Below are positions 50,617 through 59,389 of a stretch of 64,000 nucleotides of DNA, piece by piece. The stretch is from Myxococcales bacterium (GTDB lineage Bacteria > Myxococcota_A > Polyangia > Polyangiales > Ga0077539): positions 82,635-146,634 of the forward strand of contig JAEUKI010000078.1 in assembly GCA_016793325.1 (NCBI GenBank), in the 5' to 3' direction. Within the stretch, counting starts at the first letter, position 1, and each line of letters opens with the position of its first letter. The translations under genes were made by a program, and so were the position numbers. Below the pieces are notes generated by a model. The model worked only from the letters and a program-made list of their open reading frames with translations. It was not told where the DNA came from and made no database searches.

Positions 50617-51027
50617 ATGACCAAGCCAATCCCCACGATCGACAAGTACATGACGACCTCTCCGCTGACGATCGCGCACGACGCGTCGCTCGCGAACGCG
50701 CAGAAGGTGATGACCGAGAACAAGATCCGTCACCTCCCGGTGGTCAACGGAGATTCGCTCGTCGGAATCCTGACCGATCGAGACATCGCGCTCATCTCGT
50801 CCATCGCGGGAACCGACCCGCACAAGCTCCAAGCCTCCGACGCGATGACGCCGAAGCCCTACACGACCTCGCCCAAGACGCCGATCGACGAGGTCGTCAC
50901 GACGATGGCCGAGCAGAAGATCGGCTCGGTGGTCGTGATGGACAACGCGCATGTCGTCGGGATTTTTACGGCCGTCGACGCGCTCGGCGCCTTCGCGCAC
51001 CTGCTGCAAACGCGCCTCGGAAAGTGA
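50617..51027 (+). CDS. CBS-domain protein (pair), divergent
   Basis: 136 residues, one CBS pair: YMTTSPLTIAHDASLANAQK, RHLPVVNGDSLVGILTDRDI, AMTPKPYTTSPKTPIDEVVT, and IGSVVVMDNAHVVGIFTAVD. It resembles the CBS protein at 46020-46418 in size and sequence. It is transcribed away from the globin-coupled kinase gene, with two palindromes and a sigma-54 element between. No Shine-Dalgarno is visible before the ATG. An 80-bp repeat follows after 51 bp. Confidence 0.93.
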   Translation: MTKPIPTIDKYMTTSPLTIAHDASLANAQKVMTENKIRHLPVVNGDSLVGILTDRDIALISSIAGTDPHKLQASDAMTPKPYTTSPKTPIDEVVTTMAEQKIGSVVVMDNAHVVGIFTAVDALGAFAHLLQTRLGK

Positions 51028-51078
51028 CCGCTAAACCGCCACACATTCGATCGTCGTGCTTTTCTCGCGAGATTCGCG

Positions 51079-51158
51079 GCGGCTTGACTTGATTTCAACC
51101 GTCTCGTCTATGGCCGACGCTCGTCCCGTTTCTACGACGTTCAATTGGGGCGTGGTTT
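51079..51158 (-). repeat. 80-bp dispersed intergenic repeat, copy B
   Basis: Reverse-complement match to 44671-44750 (7 of 80 differ by eye). On the minus strand it starts inside the TAA of the PAP2 gene, as the degenerate copy at 41951 starts at the TAA of a kinase gene. It fills most of the gap 51028-51156. Confidence 0.85.
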
Positions 51159-51969
51159 ATCTCCACTGCGCCGAGAGCGCGGTGACGAGCAGCGCTCCGC
51201 TGAAGATTCCTCCGACGCCGCCGAGCACGACCGCGAGGGGCTCTCCTGCGCGAGCGCCGTTCATCGCGGTCGCGAGCGGCAACGGAGCGCCATCGCGGTA
51301 GTGCAGCGCCCACCCGAGGCCCACCGAGAGCCCGAGTCCGAGGAGCGATCCCACGATCACGTCCGTCGCGTAGTGCTTGTCCGCGACCATTCGAAGCGTC
51401 GCGCCGATCGCGGCGCCCATCGTCGAGAGGCCGCACGTCACAGCGTCGAGCCCCGGGTCCGACGGCGCAAATCGCAGCGCTTGTGCGCAAGCCATGCCGG
51501 CCCCCACGAACCCGAGCGCCGAGTGCAGCGAAGGGAAGCTCCCGTTGCGATCCCACTCGCAGCCCGGCTCGTCGCCGCGGACGCACGAGCGCGCGAGCCC
51601 TGCGCGCGTGGCGAAGGGACGCTCTCTCGCGAACGCGTACTTCGCCGCGAACCCGAGCGCCGCCGTCGCGCCGTACGGAATCGCCAGAGACAAGAGCGAC
51701 TCGCCGAAGTCCCGCCCGCTCGACGGCGTCTCGCTCGCAGCGCGGGTCGAGATCGCCAACGGCGCGGCCATCACCGCGCCGACGATCACCCAGCTCGCGG
51801 TGTCTGCCGCGCGACGGACCTCGGGCTCGCGCGCGCGCATCAACCGCGACGCGTCGCGATCGAACGCGACGGGGCCCACCCAACGCGGTCGCGGCTGCGC
51901 GTCGGAGTGGCTCGCGACGAGCGTGATCGAGAGCGTGATCGCAGCGGCCGCGAAGCGCGAGCGAGCCAC
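51157..51969 (-). CDS. PAP2-family phosphatase
   Basis: 270 residues. A signal or first helix (AAAITLSITLVASHSDAQ) precedes the catalytic motifs of the PAP2 superfamily: KYAFARERPF (motif 1), SFPSLHSALGF (motif 2) and VADKHYATDVIVGSLLG (motif 3), with membrane helices around them. It dephosphorylates lipid phosphates such as undecaprenyl pyrophosphate or phosphatidate; an extra Cys pair lies at RSCVRGDEPGCEW. It starts 3 bp after the upstream gene, so the two are co-transcribed. Confidence 0.9.
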   Translation of the reverse strand: MARSRFAAAAITLSITLVASHSDAQPRPRWVGPVAFDRDASRLMRAREPEVRRAADTASWVIVGAVMAAPLAISTRAASETPSSGRDFGESLLSLAIPYGATAALGFAAKYAFARERPFATRAGLARSCVRGDEPGCEWDRNGSFPSLHSALGFVGAGMACAQALRFAPSDPGLDAVTCGLSTMGAAIGATLRMVADKHYATDVIVGSLLGLGLSVGLGWALHYRDGAPLPLATAMNGARAGEPLAVVLGGVGGIFSGALLVTALSAQWR

Positions 51970-51972
51970 GAT

Positions 51973-53931
51973 TCAGCGCGCGCCTTGCGCTGTCGGCGCA
52001 GCGGCTGCGCCCGGCATCGTGGGTTCGGGAGGCACTTCGCACTGCTGGCGCGCGAGCGTCTCGAGGTCGCGATCGAGCCCGCGACGCACGAGGAAGCGCG
52101 ACCGTGCTTGGAGCGCGTCGCACGCGTCGACCCATCGCGCGCGAAGGCGCCGCATCGAGTTGACGAGGCCTGGCATCGCGGGGTTGGTCGCCGCGTCGCT
52201 TCGCGCAGAGACGGGACCGAACGTGTGGTCGAAATCCGTGACCGCGGCGCGCGCGGCGCGAGCGCGGAGCAAGTGCGTTCGGAGGCGCTCGTCGCCGGCC
52301 CACGATTGTTCGACAGGGGCGTCCGCGAGCGCGCCTTGTCCCTCGAGCGAGGCGTAGACGAGCGGGCCGCCCGCGGCGCTCCCGACCCGGATGAACACCC
52401 ATGGAACGTCGCTCCCCCCCGAGAGAAGCGACACTTCGTGCGCGCGCTCGACGGGCTGCGCGCTCGCGATCGTGGTCGCTGCGGTGGCGGCGTTCGTCTC
52501 GAAGCGCGCGAGCACGACGCGGTTGTGCGTTGGCGAGAGAGCCACGAGCGCGCGTTGGGTTCCGCGAGAGACGGCGGCGTCGAGCGCGATGGGCGCGCGG
52601 AGAGCCTGCGTTCGATCGGGGATCGGCAAGGGACCGACGCGCGACGGCGCGGGGGCCGAGTCGTCTCCGCCCGCAGCCACGGAGACGACCGCGTCCCTCG
52701 GCACCGTGGGTCCTCGCGCGACGAGCGCTCGCGGCGTCACGAGCTGCCCCTGCGCGTCGATCGCGCTCACCGTGAGCGTCGCGACGTCCGCTGCGTCTCG
52801 CGTCGCATACACCACGCGACCGTCGACCAACGCGAGCACGTCGCGCGCGAGCGCGGTGCCCGCGCGAATGGGCGCGAGGGTCCCGTCCGCGCGCAGCGTC
52901 GTCGTGTAGAGAGACAGCGCGTCGCACGTGATGTTGGGCCCTGCGTGCTCGTGCAGAGGGCCCTGCTGAATCACGAAGCGCGGGCGCGTCTCGATCGCCG
53001 CCGAAGGGTCCTGCGACGGAGGCGTGTGTCGGGGCTGCTCGGGCCGCTCGCGGCAGTGCTCGCCGCTCCACGCGAGGCGCAGCGGGAGCGCGCCTTCGCG
53101 CGGGATCACGCGCAGCGCGTCCCCCGTGCTGCCCGAGAAATCGCTCTCGATCGCGCGACCGCCGACGAGCGCCGCGTTGCCGTCCAGCCGCGCCGCGCGA
53201 ATGGTCCCGCGGACCTCGCCCTCGCGCGTTCGAGCGCCGGTCCACGCGACGAACCACCCAGCCTCGTCGCGCGCGACGGCCACGCGGTAGGCTCGCGCGT
53301 TCTCGGCGAACACGAGCGTGGGTCGACCCATGGGGGCTCCGTTTGCGTCGAGCCGCTGCGCCATCACGTCGCCCGCGGTGAGGGCTGGCGTCCCGAGGGG
53401 GTTGTTGAGCGAGTCTTGCATCGACCGCGCGCCGTCTCGATGGCGCGCCGCGCGCACGCGCTCGCTCTCGTTTCGGTGCGGCTTCGGAACGACCCACACA
53501 ATCAACCCGCCGCTCGCATCCCAGGCCAACGCGACGGCGCTCGCCTGCGGCGCGATCAACCGATCCGCCTCGGCGCGCACGAGCGTCCCGTCCGCCTCGC
53601 GCCGGAGCATCGCGCACTCGAGCGCCCCGCGGTTGCGGACCATCCCCGCGCGGACGTAGCACGCGAGCGCGCGATCACCGACGCGGGCGAGCGCGTACGT
53701 TCGAACCTCGGCGACCGCGCTGTTCGGCGCGATCCGTTGGGGTGCGCCCACGGGACGACGGAGCACCTCGGCGGTGCTCTGCGCGACGACAGTGTGCGAG
53801 AGGGTCAGCGTCGAGAGCGCGAACGCGATCAACGCGCTCCGATCGAGGCCCGTCCGAGACCGCGAAGAGAGAAAAGGGCTCGGCGCGGCTCGTCGAGAGC
53901 CGCCGTCGCGTTCGCGGTGTCGAGTCGTCAT
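51973..53931 (-). CDS. large exported protein with propeller-like repeats
   Basis: 652 residues. An Arg-rich n-region leads to a signal helix (LIAFALSTLTLSHTVVAQ). The body has repeated strand patterns such as YALARVGDRALACYVR, AVALAWDASGGLIVWVVP, VAVARDEAGWFVAWTGAR and VVYATRDAADVATLTVSA, suggesting a beta-propeller-like exported protein. A C-terminal helical region (ARAAVTDFDHTFGPVSARSD) ends with two Cys. No family recognised. The ATG at 53931 is chosen because the frame upstream (to 54363) is a low-complexity extension over the divergent TPR-like gene. It is the first gene of an operon with the PAP2 phosphatase. Confidence 0.65.
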   Translation of the reverse strand: MTTRHRERDGGSRRAAPSPFLSSRSRTGLDRSALIAFALSTLTLSHTVVAQSTAEVLRRPVGAPQRIAPNSAVAEVRTYALARVGDRALACYVRAGMVRNRGALECAMLRREADGTLVRAEADRLIAPQASAVALAWDASGGLIVWVVPKPHRNESERVRAARHRDGARSMQDSLNNPLGTPALTAGDVMAQRLDANGAPMGRPTLVFAENARAYRVAVARDEAGWFVAWTGARTREGEVRGTIRAARLDGNAALVGGRAIESDFSGSTGDALRVIPREGALPLRLAWSGEHCRERPEQPRHTPPSQDPSAAIETRPRFVIQQGPLHEHAGPNITCDALSLYTTTLRADGTLAPIRAGTALARDVLALVDGRVVYATRDAADVATLTVSAIDAQGQLVTPRALVARGPTVPRDAVVSVAAGGDDSAPAPSRVGPLPIPDRTQALRAPIALDAAVSRGTQRALVALSPTHNRVVLARFETNAATAATTIASAQPVERAHEVSLLSGGSDVPWVFIRVGSAAGGPLVYASLEGQGALADAPVEQSWAGDERLRTHLLRARAARAAVTDFDHTFGPVSARSDAATNPAMPGLVNSMRRLRARWVDACDALQARSRFLVRRGLDRDLETLARQQCEVPPEPTMPGAAAAPTAQGAR

Positions 53932-54064
53932 CTTCGGGCGCTTCGGGGACGTCGGGCCCGGCAAAGTAGCACTGCGCCCGAGCGAGGGAACATCGTATCG
54001 AAGGAGCCCCTGCAAAGTCCCTGTGCTCGAAGCGCGCTCGCTCGTGATAGGGTCGCGAGCGACC

Positions 54065-55261
54065 GTGACGCGTCCCACCCCGCCGTGGCTCGATCCGAGA
54101 CCTCCGTGGGAGGAGCCGCCCCCCGAATCGCTGTGCGCAGAGGCAGGACTCACGCGGGACGCCGTTCCCGTGGTGCGGCTCTTGTCTGTTCCGTCGAACA
54201 TTCCAGAGCTGGTAGCGCTGCGCGCCGAGAGGTTTGTTCCTTTGTATGGTGAAGGGGCGACGCGGGCCGAGGCGACGCGCGCGCTCGCGAACCTCGTCCT
54301 GGCGCTCGGCGAACGCGCGGATGTGCGCGGCGCAGACCACGCCCTCGCGCTCTCGACGCACAAGTCCCTCGGGGTTCGTCCGCTCGAGCTGCTCGCGCAC
54401 GCGGTTCGCGACGGGCAGGCGCCCGCCCTCTACGCAGAGATCGCGATCGCGTACTCGAGCCTGCTCGGCGCGAGCGACCTGCAGCGCGAGTCCGTCGCGC
54501 GCTTGTTCGAGCACAGCACGGACGCGGCGCACGAGGCGCGGCTCGCGATCACGATGGGCGGCGGAGACTACAGCGCGTGGCGCGAGCACTACGAGTCGCT
54601 TCGCAAATTGCCGTCGAGCCCCGCGGTGCGGGTCGCTCGACTGTGGTTCGAGTGGGTGCTCGCGCGGCGCTTCTCGGCGCTCGATCAGCTGCACGCGATG
54701 GTCGGAGAGGCCGAGCTCGACCCAGCTTCTGTGTGGCTCGCCGAGAGCGCGTTCTTCGTGCAGGGCGAAGATCACTCGCGAGAGCGGCTCGTGTCGCAAG
54801 CCGAGCGCGTGATGACGCCGGTCGCAAAGGTGATCCCGAGGGTGATGGCCGCGTGCGCGCGAGACCTCGTCGAGGGCGTTCGAACGCCGCTCTCTCTACG
54901 GTGGAAGCACCTGCGCGCGGCGGCCGCGAAGGATCACGCAGCGGCGGCGATTCGACATTGGCTCGCGGCGGCGACGGCGCAGCTCGACGACGATGACGAG
55001 AGCAGCGGCGAAGCGCTGAGCCCCGAGCCCTCGCGCGCGGCCACCGAAGCGCGCACCGCGGCCGGAGAGTTCTTGCTCGATTGGTTCGTCGGCGACCGAG
55101 ACGCGCGCGAGGACGTCGACGCGTACGCGCGACGCATCGTCCGCGTGTACCATCGACTGCGCGGCGCGCAGGTGTTCGCCCGGGCCATGAGAGAGCTCGC
55201 GCCGAGCGCGCCGAGCACGCCCGAAGAGCAACTTCTGTGGGGCAAAGGAGCGAAGCGCTGA
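54065..55261 (+). CDS. hypothetical protein, TPR/helical repeat-like
   Basis: 398 residues from a GTG (VTRPTPPWLDPR); start uncertain. Largely alpha-helical with repeat-like segments (LELLAHAVRDGQAPALYAEI; LFEHSTDAAHEARLAITMGG; WFEWVLARRFSALDQLHAMV). An acidic stretch DDDDESSGEALS lies near 320. No signal or membrane segment. It ends 1 bp before the next gene, another helical-repeat protein, so the two are translated together. Function unknown. Confidence 0.65.
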   Translation: MTRPTPPWLDPRPPWEEPPPESLCAEAGLTRDAVPVVRLLSVPSNIPELVALRAERFVPLYGEGATRAEATRALANLVLALGERADVRGADHALALSTHKSLGVRPLELLAHAVRDGQAPALYAEIAIAYSSLLGASDLQRESVARLFEHSTDAAHEARLAITMGGGDYSAWREHYESLRKLPSSPAVRVARLWFEWVLARRFSALDQLHAMVGEAELDPASVWLAESAFFVQGEDHSRERLVSQAERVMTPVAKVIPRVMAACARDLVEGVRTPLSLRWKHLRAAAAKDHAAAAIRHWLAAATAQLDDDDESSGEALSPEPSRAATEARTAAGEFLLDWFVGDRDAREDVDAYARRIVRVYHRLRGAQVFARAMRELAPSAPSTPEEQLLWGKGAKR

Positions 55262-55262
55262 G

Positions 55263-56339
55263 ATGCGTCCTTCCTTCGGTCCCATGCTCGGAACTCCCTT
55301 CGAGTACGGCGTCATCGCCCTCGAAGAAGCTCGCCTCACGTGGAACAAGGGGGCGGCCCCAGGGATCCTCTCGCGCGCCGCCCGCGCGTTCGACGACGCC
55401 GCGCGCGCCGGAGACGTCGGCGGCGAGGTCGGCGCCGCGGTCTCTCGCGCGCTCGCGGGTGACACCGAGGGCGCGACGCGACGGCTGTACGAGAGCATCG
55501 CGAGGCACCCCAACGAAGCGGGCCCCTACGTCGCGCTCGGGGTCGTGTTGCTCCGCGAGAGCGACCCGCTCGCGCACGCGCAAAGAGCAGCGTGGGCGCT
55601 GTGCGCCGCGCGAGACCTCGCGCCGCAGGTGGGCTTCATCGAACGCGAGCTCGCCGTGGCGCTCTGCGCATCGGGGCACTTCATGAGCGCCCTTCAGAGC
55701 GCGCGCGCCGCGCTCGCGCTCGACCCCGAGGACCTCGACGCGCGCTTGTGGACCGCGCTCTTGCGGCTGTATTTCGGGGGCGATTCTTCGGCGTCGACCG
55801 CGCTCGTCGAGCTCGCCGAAGAGGCCGACAACCAGCTTCGCGCGCCGATCTTCTGGCTCGGCGCAGCGGCGGGGCTCTACGCGCGATCGGACTTTCAAGA
55901 AGCGCGCATCGCCTTGCGACGCTCGATCGCGCCGATGAAGGTCGGCTACGAGCCCGAGCGCCCCTTCGTGGACGCCGCGCGGCGGTGGATGCGCGAAGTG
56001 CGAGGGTTCGGCCCGGGCGTCGCGATGGCGCCCGATCGCTGGCTGCGCGACGTGGGCGGAGCGTCGAGCGACTACGTTCGAGCGCGCTCGGCGTTGACGG
56101 CGCTGCGCGACGCGTGCGCGAAGGACCCCGAGCGCGCGGTGGCCGAAGGGGTCTCGACGCTCGAGGTCGAAGCGGTCATCAGCGAGATGGAAGCGCGCAC
56201 GCGCCGAGGGATGCTCGACTGGGCCGCGAGGCTCTTGCTGCGTGGCTTTGCAGAGGCGTTTCTTCCGCTTCGTCAGTACCTCGAGCCACCGCCGTACGAG
56301 GGCTTCGCCGCGATGGGCCTCGTGCTGCTCGACGGCTGA
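55263..56339 (+). CDS. TPR-like protein
   Basis: 358 residues, with TPR-like helical pairs (ARAFDDAARAGDVGGEVGAA; RHPNEAGPYVALGVVLLRES; LQSARAALALDPEDLDARLW). The second half has EEADNQLRAPIFWLGAAAGL, which also looks like stacked helices. No signal peptide. It overlaps in function or complex with the preceding gene by position (1-bp gap) and is 65 bp before the RNA ligase gene. Confidence 0.7.
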   Translation: MRPSFGPMLGTPFEYGVIALEEARLTWNKGAAPGILSRAARAFDDAARAGDVGGEVGAAVSRALAGDTEGATRRLYESIARHPNEAGPYVALGVVLLRESDPLAHAQRAAWALCAARDLAPQVGFIERELAVALCASGHFMSALQSARAALALDPEDLDARLWTALLRLYFGGDSSASTALVELAEEADNQLRAPIFWLGAAAGLYARSDFQEARIALRRSIAPMKVGYEPERPFVDAARRWMREVRGFGPGVAMAPDRWLRDVGGASSDYVRARSALTALRDACAKDPERAVAEGVSTLEVEAVISEMEARTRRGMLDWAARLLLRGFAEAFLPLRQYLEPPPYEGFAAMGLVLLDG

Positions 56340-56404
56340 ATCACCGTTCAGTGATTCTGCGCTGGCCAAGCGCGGAGCGCGGACACACGGTCCGAGGCCC
56401 TGTC

Positions 56405-56965
56405 ATGCAACCCAATTGGTTCATCGCGACGCCGATCGCGCCCGGTCGCTGGTTCGACCGCGTGAGCGCGCCGCCGTCGGGCATTCGTCGCTTTCGTCCC
56501 GAGGATCTTCACGCCACGGTGGCCTTCTTGGGCGCGGTGAGCGAAGAGGCCGCGCGGGCGGCGTTCGACGCGCTCGAGATCAAGCTCGAGCCGCTCGACG
56601 TGACGTTGGGGGCTGTCGTCCCGATGGGAAATCCGAAGCGCTACTCGGCGCTCTCGGCGCTCGTCGACGAGGGCCGCGACGCGCTCGAGTGGGCGATGAG
56701 CGAGTGCCGAGGCCGTGCGTTTTCAGCGGCGGATGCCGAGCCCGACGCCCGCGCTCCCAAGGCGCACATCACCGTGGCGCGCCCCAACCGCAGCGCCAAC
56801 GACCGCGCGCGACGCGCGGGCCTCGAGTGGGCGAGCAAGCTCGCGCTGTCCGGCGAGCGCGTGAAGATCGATCGCGTGGCGCTCTACACATGGAGCGAAG
56901 AGCGCGACGACCCATCGAGCCCACTTTTTCAAGTCGTCGCGAGCGCAGAGCTGCGCTCATTGTGA
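56405..56965 (+). CDS. thpR: RNA 2',3'-cyclic phosphodiesterase (2'-5' RNA ligase family)
   Basis: 186 residues with both family HxTx motifs: LHATVAFLG and AHITVARP, about 80 residues apart. The ThpR/LigT family hydrolyses 2',3'-cyclic phosphate ends of RNA and reversibly joins 2'-5' ends. The N-terminal NWFIATPIAPGRWFDRV is the usual first strand. 26 bp separate it from the convergent NHL-like gene. Confidence 0.9.
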   Translation: MQPNWFIATPIAPGRWFDRVSAPPSGIRRFRPEDLHATVAFLGAVSEEAARAAFDALEIKLEPLDVTLGAVVPMGNPKRYSALSALVDEGRDALEWAMSECRGRAFSAADAEPDARAPKAHITVARPNRSANDRARRAGLEWASKLALSGERVKIDRVALYTWSEERDDPSSPLFQVVASAELRSL

Positions 56966-56990
56966 CGGACGACGCCCCGCCTCCCCTCGT

Positions 56991-58148
56991 TCAGCGACAA
57001 TCGTAGCGGCGAAACTCGACGCCCTGCTCGCTGCGCACCGCGTACACGACGCCGCCGTCGTCGGGCACGGTGAACTCGCGAAACGTCTCGTCCGCGCTCG
57101 TGTTGGGCGGCAGCGTCGCTTGGCCGATCGTGCGTCCCGTCGCGCCGTCGATGCACATCAGCAACACTTGGACGCGCTCGCTCGCGCCGCTGTCGTCCGC
57201 GACGGGCGCCGCGCCGACGCCAGCGCGGGGCGTCCCGAGGGCGCCGAGGTAGATCGTCCCGCGCGCGTCCGAGTCGAGCATCACGAGCGAGCGCGTCATC
57301 AGCCCGACGCGCAGCTCGCGGGTGAACATGTGCTCGCGCGAGGGGCGCGCGACGGCGTTGATGTAGAGCCGCCCCTCGTTTTGGTCGGTGATTCCCGCGG
57401 TGATCCACGCGCGTCCGTCCCGCGTGGGCCTGCCAGGAACCTCTTCTCTCGGCTCCGCGGCCTGCCCGTTGGTGTCGCCCACGCGCACGAGCGGCCCGTG
57501 CTCTCGCTCGACCAGCACTTGATCTCCGTCGACGAACACCCCCGTCACGTTGCCCGTGCGATCGATGTGCTCGCCCGTCATCGTGAGCCTCCCGCGCTCG
57601 CGTCCGTCTTGGCCCACGATCGCGATGCGCTGATCCGCGAGTCGATCCATGACCACGTACGACCCGTCGCGCGCGAGGGCGATGTCTTGCGCGCCGAGGA
57701 GGCTCACAGGCGTGCTCCCGAGCAGTCGCCCGTCGCGCGAGAAGCGCTGGATGCGGCGATTGACCTGATCGAGGACGTGGATCGTTCCGTCGGGGCCGAG
57801 GACGTGGCTCATGGGCGCCTCGGGGTTGGCCTCTTGCGGACGGTTGTGCCCGAGCTGATCGGGGCCGCTGCCCCAGCTCGCGCGCGCGAGGACCTGGCCC
57901 TGCTCGAAGCGCGGAGCGGAGCCGCTGTCCGCCGCTCCGTCCGAAGCGTTGGAGGGCGGCAGAGGTCCGATGCGCGGCCCGACAGGGTCGATCGGATCGG
58001 CGACGGCAACGTCGCTTCGCTCGGCGTTGGGTCCGTTCGTTTGATTCTGTGTGCTCGGTGTCGGCGGGCGCTGCGAGAGCCACAAGAGCCCCGCGACGAG
58101 CAGCGCGGCGCCGACGTACAGCACGCTGCGAGAGGATCTCGAGGGCAT
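56991..58148 (-). CDS. membrane-anchored NHL-repeat-like protein
   Basis: 385 residues. An N-terminal membrane anchor (VLYVGAALLVAGLLWLS) is followed by a Pro/Asn linker and a beta-propeller with repeats such as MSHVLGPDGTIHVLDQVNRR, IQRFSRDGRLLGS, ALARDGSYVVMDRLADQR and IVGQDGRERGRLT, ending in DDGGVVYAVRSEQG and RYDC. The ATG at 58148 starts at the anchor; a longer frame to 58295 is low complexity. Extracytoplasmic; function unknown. Confidence 0.75.
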   Translation of the reverse strand: MPSRSSRSVLYVGAALLVAGLLWLSQRPPTPSTQNQTNGPNAERSDVAVADPIDPVGPRIGPLPPSNASDGAADSGSAPRFEQGQVLARASWGSGPDQLGHNRPQEANPEAPMSHVLGPDGTIHVLDQVNRRIQRFSRDGRLLGSTPVSLLGAQDIALARDGSYVVMDRLADQRIAIVGQDGRERGRLTMTGEHIDRTGNVTGVFVDGDQVLVEREHGPLVRVGDTNGQAAEPREEVPGRPTRDGRAWITAGITDQNEGRLYINAVARPSREHMFTRELRVGLMTRSLVMLDSDARGTIYLGALGTPRAGVGAAPVADDSGASERVQVLLMCIDGATGRTIGQATLPPNTSADETFREFTVPDDGGVVYAVRSEQGVEFRRYDCR

Positions 58149-58263
58149 GCGCGATCGTGGGTGATGTTCCTCACGGATGCGGTCTTGCTCGCAACGGGCG
58201 AGATGTCTCTCAGTGCTCGACAGCCTTCGTGGGAGGCAATCCTCACATTGTTTCGATGGCGCG

Positions 58264-58309
58264 CATGTAGGCAAAACTCCGCTCCATTTGCGCACCTACA
58301 TGTGCGGAG
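58264..58309. other. interleaved inverted repeats in a divergent gap
   Basis: CATGTAGG (58264-58271) pairs with CCTACATG (58295-58302), and CTCCGC (58277-58282) with GCGGAG (58304-58309). The two pairs interleave, so both cannot form as simple stems. They sit in the 310-bp gap between the NHL-like gene and the SH3b gene; GTGAGTACT occurs twice (about 58368 and 58390). No firm promoter seen. Confidence 0.4.
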
Positions 58310-58458
58310 CATGGAATCACCCTGGAGATTCATTGCTGGATCGCGATGACCCGCGCGCGAGGTCGCGCCGTGAGTACTCGCGTATTCGGTGAGTACTGGC
58401 GTTGGCATCGCGCTTGAAGAAGGAGTTCTCGCAACCTCGTTCGCCACGGAGAATGACG

Positions 58459-59355
58459 ATGAAGCTCTCGACCTCGACCCAGCGCGCAATGCTCGTCCTC
58501 GTGAGTGCCCTCACCGCCGGCGCGGTGAACGGCTGTGCCGCCGACGAGTTCGAGGTCGCTCCGGTCGAAGACCTCGAGATGGAGAGCGCCGCCGAGACGG
58601 GCGACGAGATCACCACGCGCTACCCCGCAGGAACGACCGCGCGCACGACCGCCGCGCTCAACCTCCGCTCGGGACCGAGCACGAGCAACCGCGTCATCAT
58701 CGTGATGCCCTCGGGATCGCGCGTGACGCTGACGGACGGCGCTCCGCAAAGCGGCTGGTACCGCGTGAGCTTCAACGGTCACTCGGGCTGGGCGTTCGGC
58801 CAATACCTCACGGTGTCCTCGAGCACGGGCGGCGGAAGCACCGGCGGCGGAAGCACCGGCGGCGGCGCGACGACGGGCGCGGACTACGCAGGACAGCTCT
58901 CGCGCGCGAACTCGGGCGAAGGCTTCAGCTACTGGTGGGGACACGGGCGCTGGCTCGAGAGCGGGCCCTCGTCGTCGACGCGCGGCTCGTGCTCGGGCTC
59001 GTGCCCCTCGTGCTCGCACGGCGGATCGTACGGCGCGGACTGCTCGGGCTACGTGGCGAAGATCTGGCGCGTTCCGTCGAGCAACTCGCCGGTGAGCGTC
59101 GATTCGCACCCGTACAGCACCTACCACTTCCGCAACTCGACCGGCGGCGGCCAGTGGTCGCAAGTGTCTCGCGGCAACGTCCGCGGCGGCGACGCGCTCG
59201 TGTACAATAACGGCAGCGCGGGCCACATCGTGTGGGTCCGCGGCGGCGACGGCTGGGGCGCGATGGACCTCTACGAAGCCCGCGGCTGCAGCTACGGCAT
59301 CGTTCGCAACACGCGCTCGCTCGGCGGCGACTACGTCGCGATCCGCCGCAACTAA
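58459..59355 (+). CDS. SH3b / NlpC-P60-type lipoprotein
   Basis: 298 residues. Signal with lipobox (LVSALTAGAVNGC), acidic linker, SH3b domain (RTTAALNLRSGPSTSNRVII; SGWYRVSFNGHSGWAFGQYL), a Gly/Ser/Thr linker of GGGST repeats, and a papain-like domain: catalytic Cys in GADCSGYVAKIW, His in AGHIVWVRG. It likely cleaves peptidoglycan peptides or a related amide. Extra cysteines (CSGSCPSC) precede the catalytic one. GGAG 7 nt upstream selects the ATG at 58459 over the one at 58453. A terminator follows. Confidence 0.85.
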   Translation: MKLSTSTQRAMLVLVSALTAGAVNGCAADEFEVAPVEDLEMESAAETGDEITTRYPAGTTARTTAALNLRSGPSTSNRVIIVMPSGSRVTLTDGAPQSGWYRVSFNGHSGWAFGQYLTVSSSTGGGSTGGGSTGGGATTGADYAGQLSRANSGEGFSYWWGHGRWLESGPSSSTRGSCSGSCPSCSHGGSYGADCSGYVAKIWRVPSSNSPVSVDSHPYSTYHFRNSTGGGQWSQVSRGNVRGGDALVYNNGSAGHIVWVRGGDGWGAMDLYEARGCSYGIVRNTRSLGGDYVAIRRN

Positions 59356-59389
59356 GCGCACAGAGTCGACTTCACAGCGGCGACGCGCG

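Noticed and set aside
47270..50629. A 1119-codon minus-strand frame over the two-component genes
   Set aside because: Same strand but another frame from the kinase and regulator genes; Arg-rich with no motifs.
51095..54252. Long frames on both strands over the PAP2 and propeller-like genes
   Set aside because: Both are shadows of the real minus-strand genes, with Arg-rich repeats and no domains.
58264..58309. H-type RNA pseudoknot
   Set aside because: The connecting loop across the 8-bp stem would be 1 nt and the middle loop 12 nt, which is sterically unfavourable; kept only as interleaved inverted repeats.
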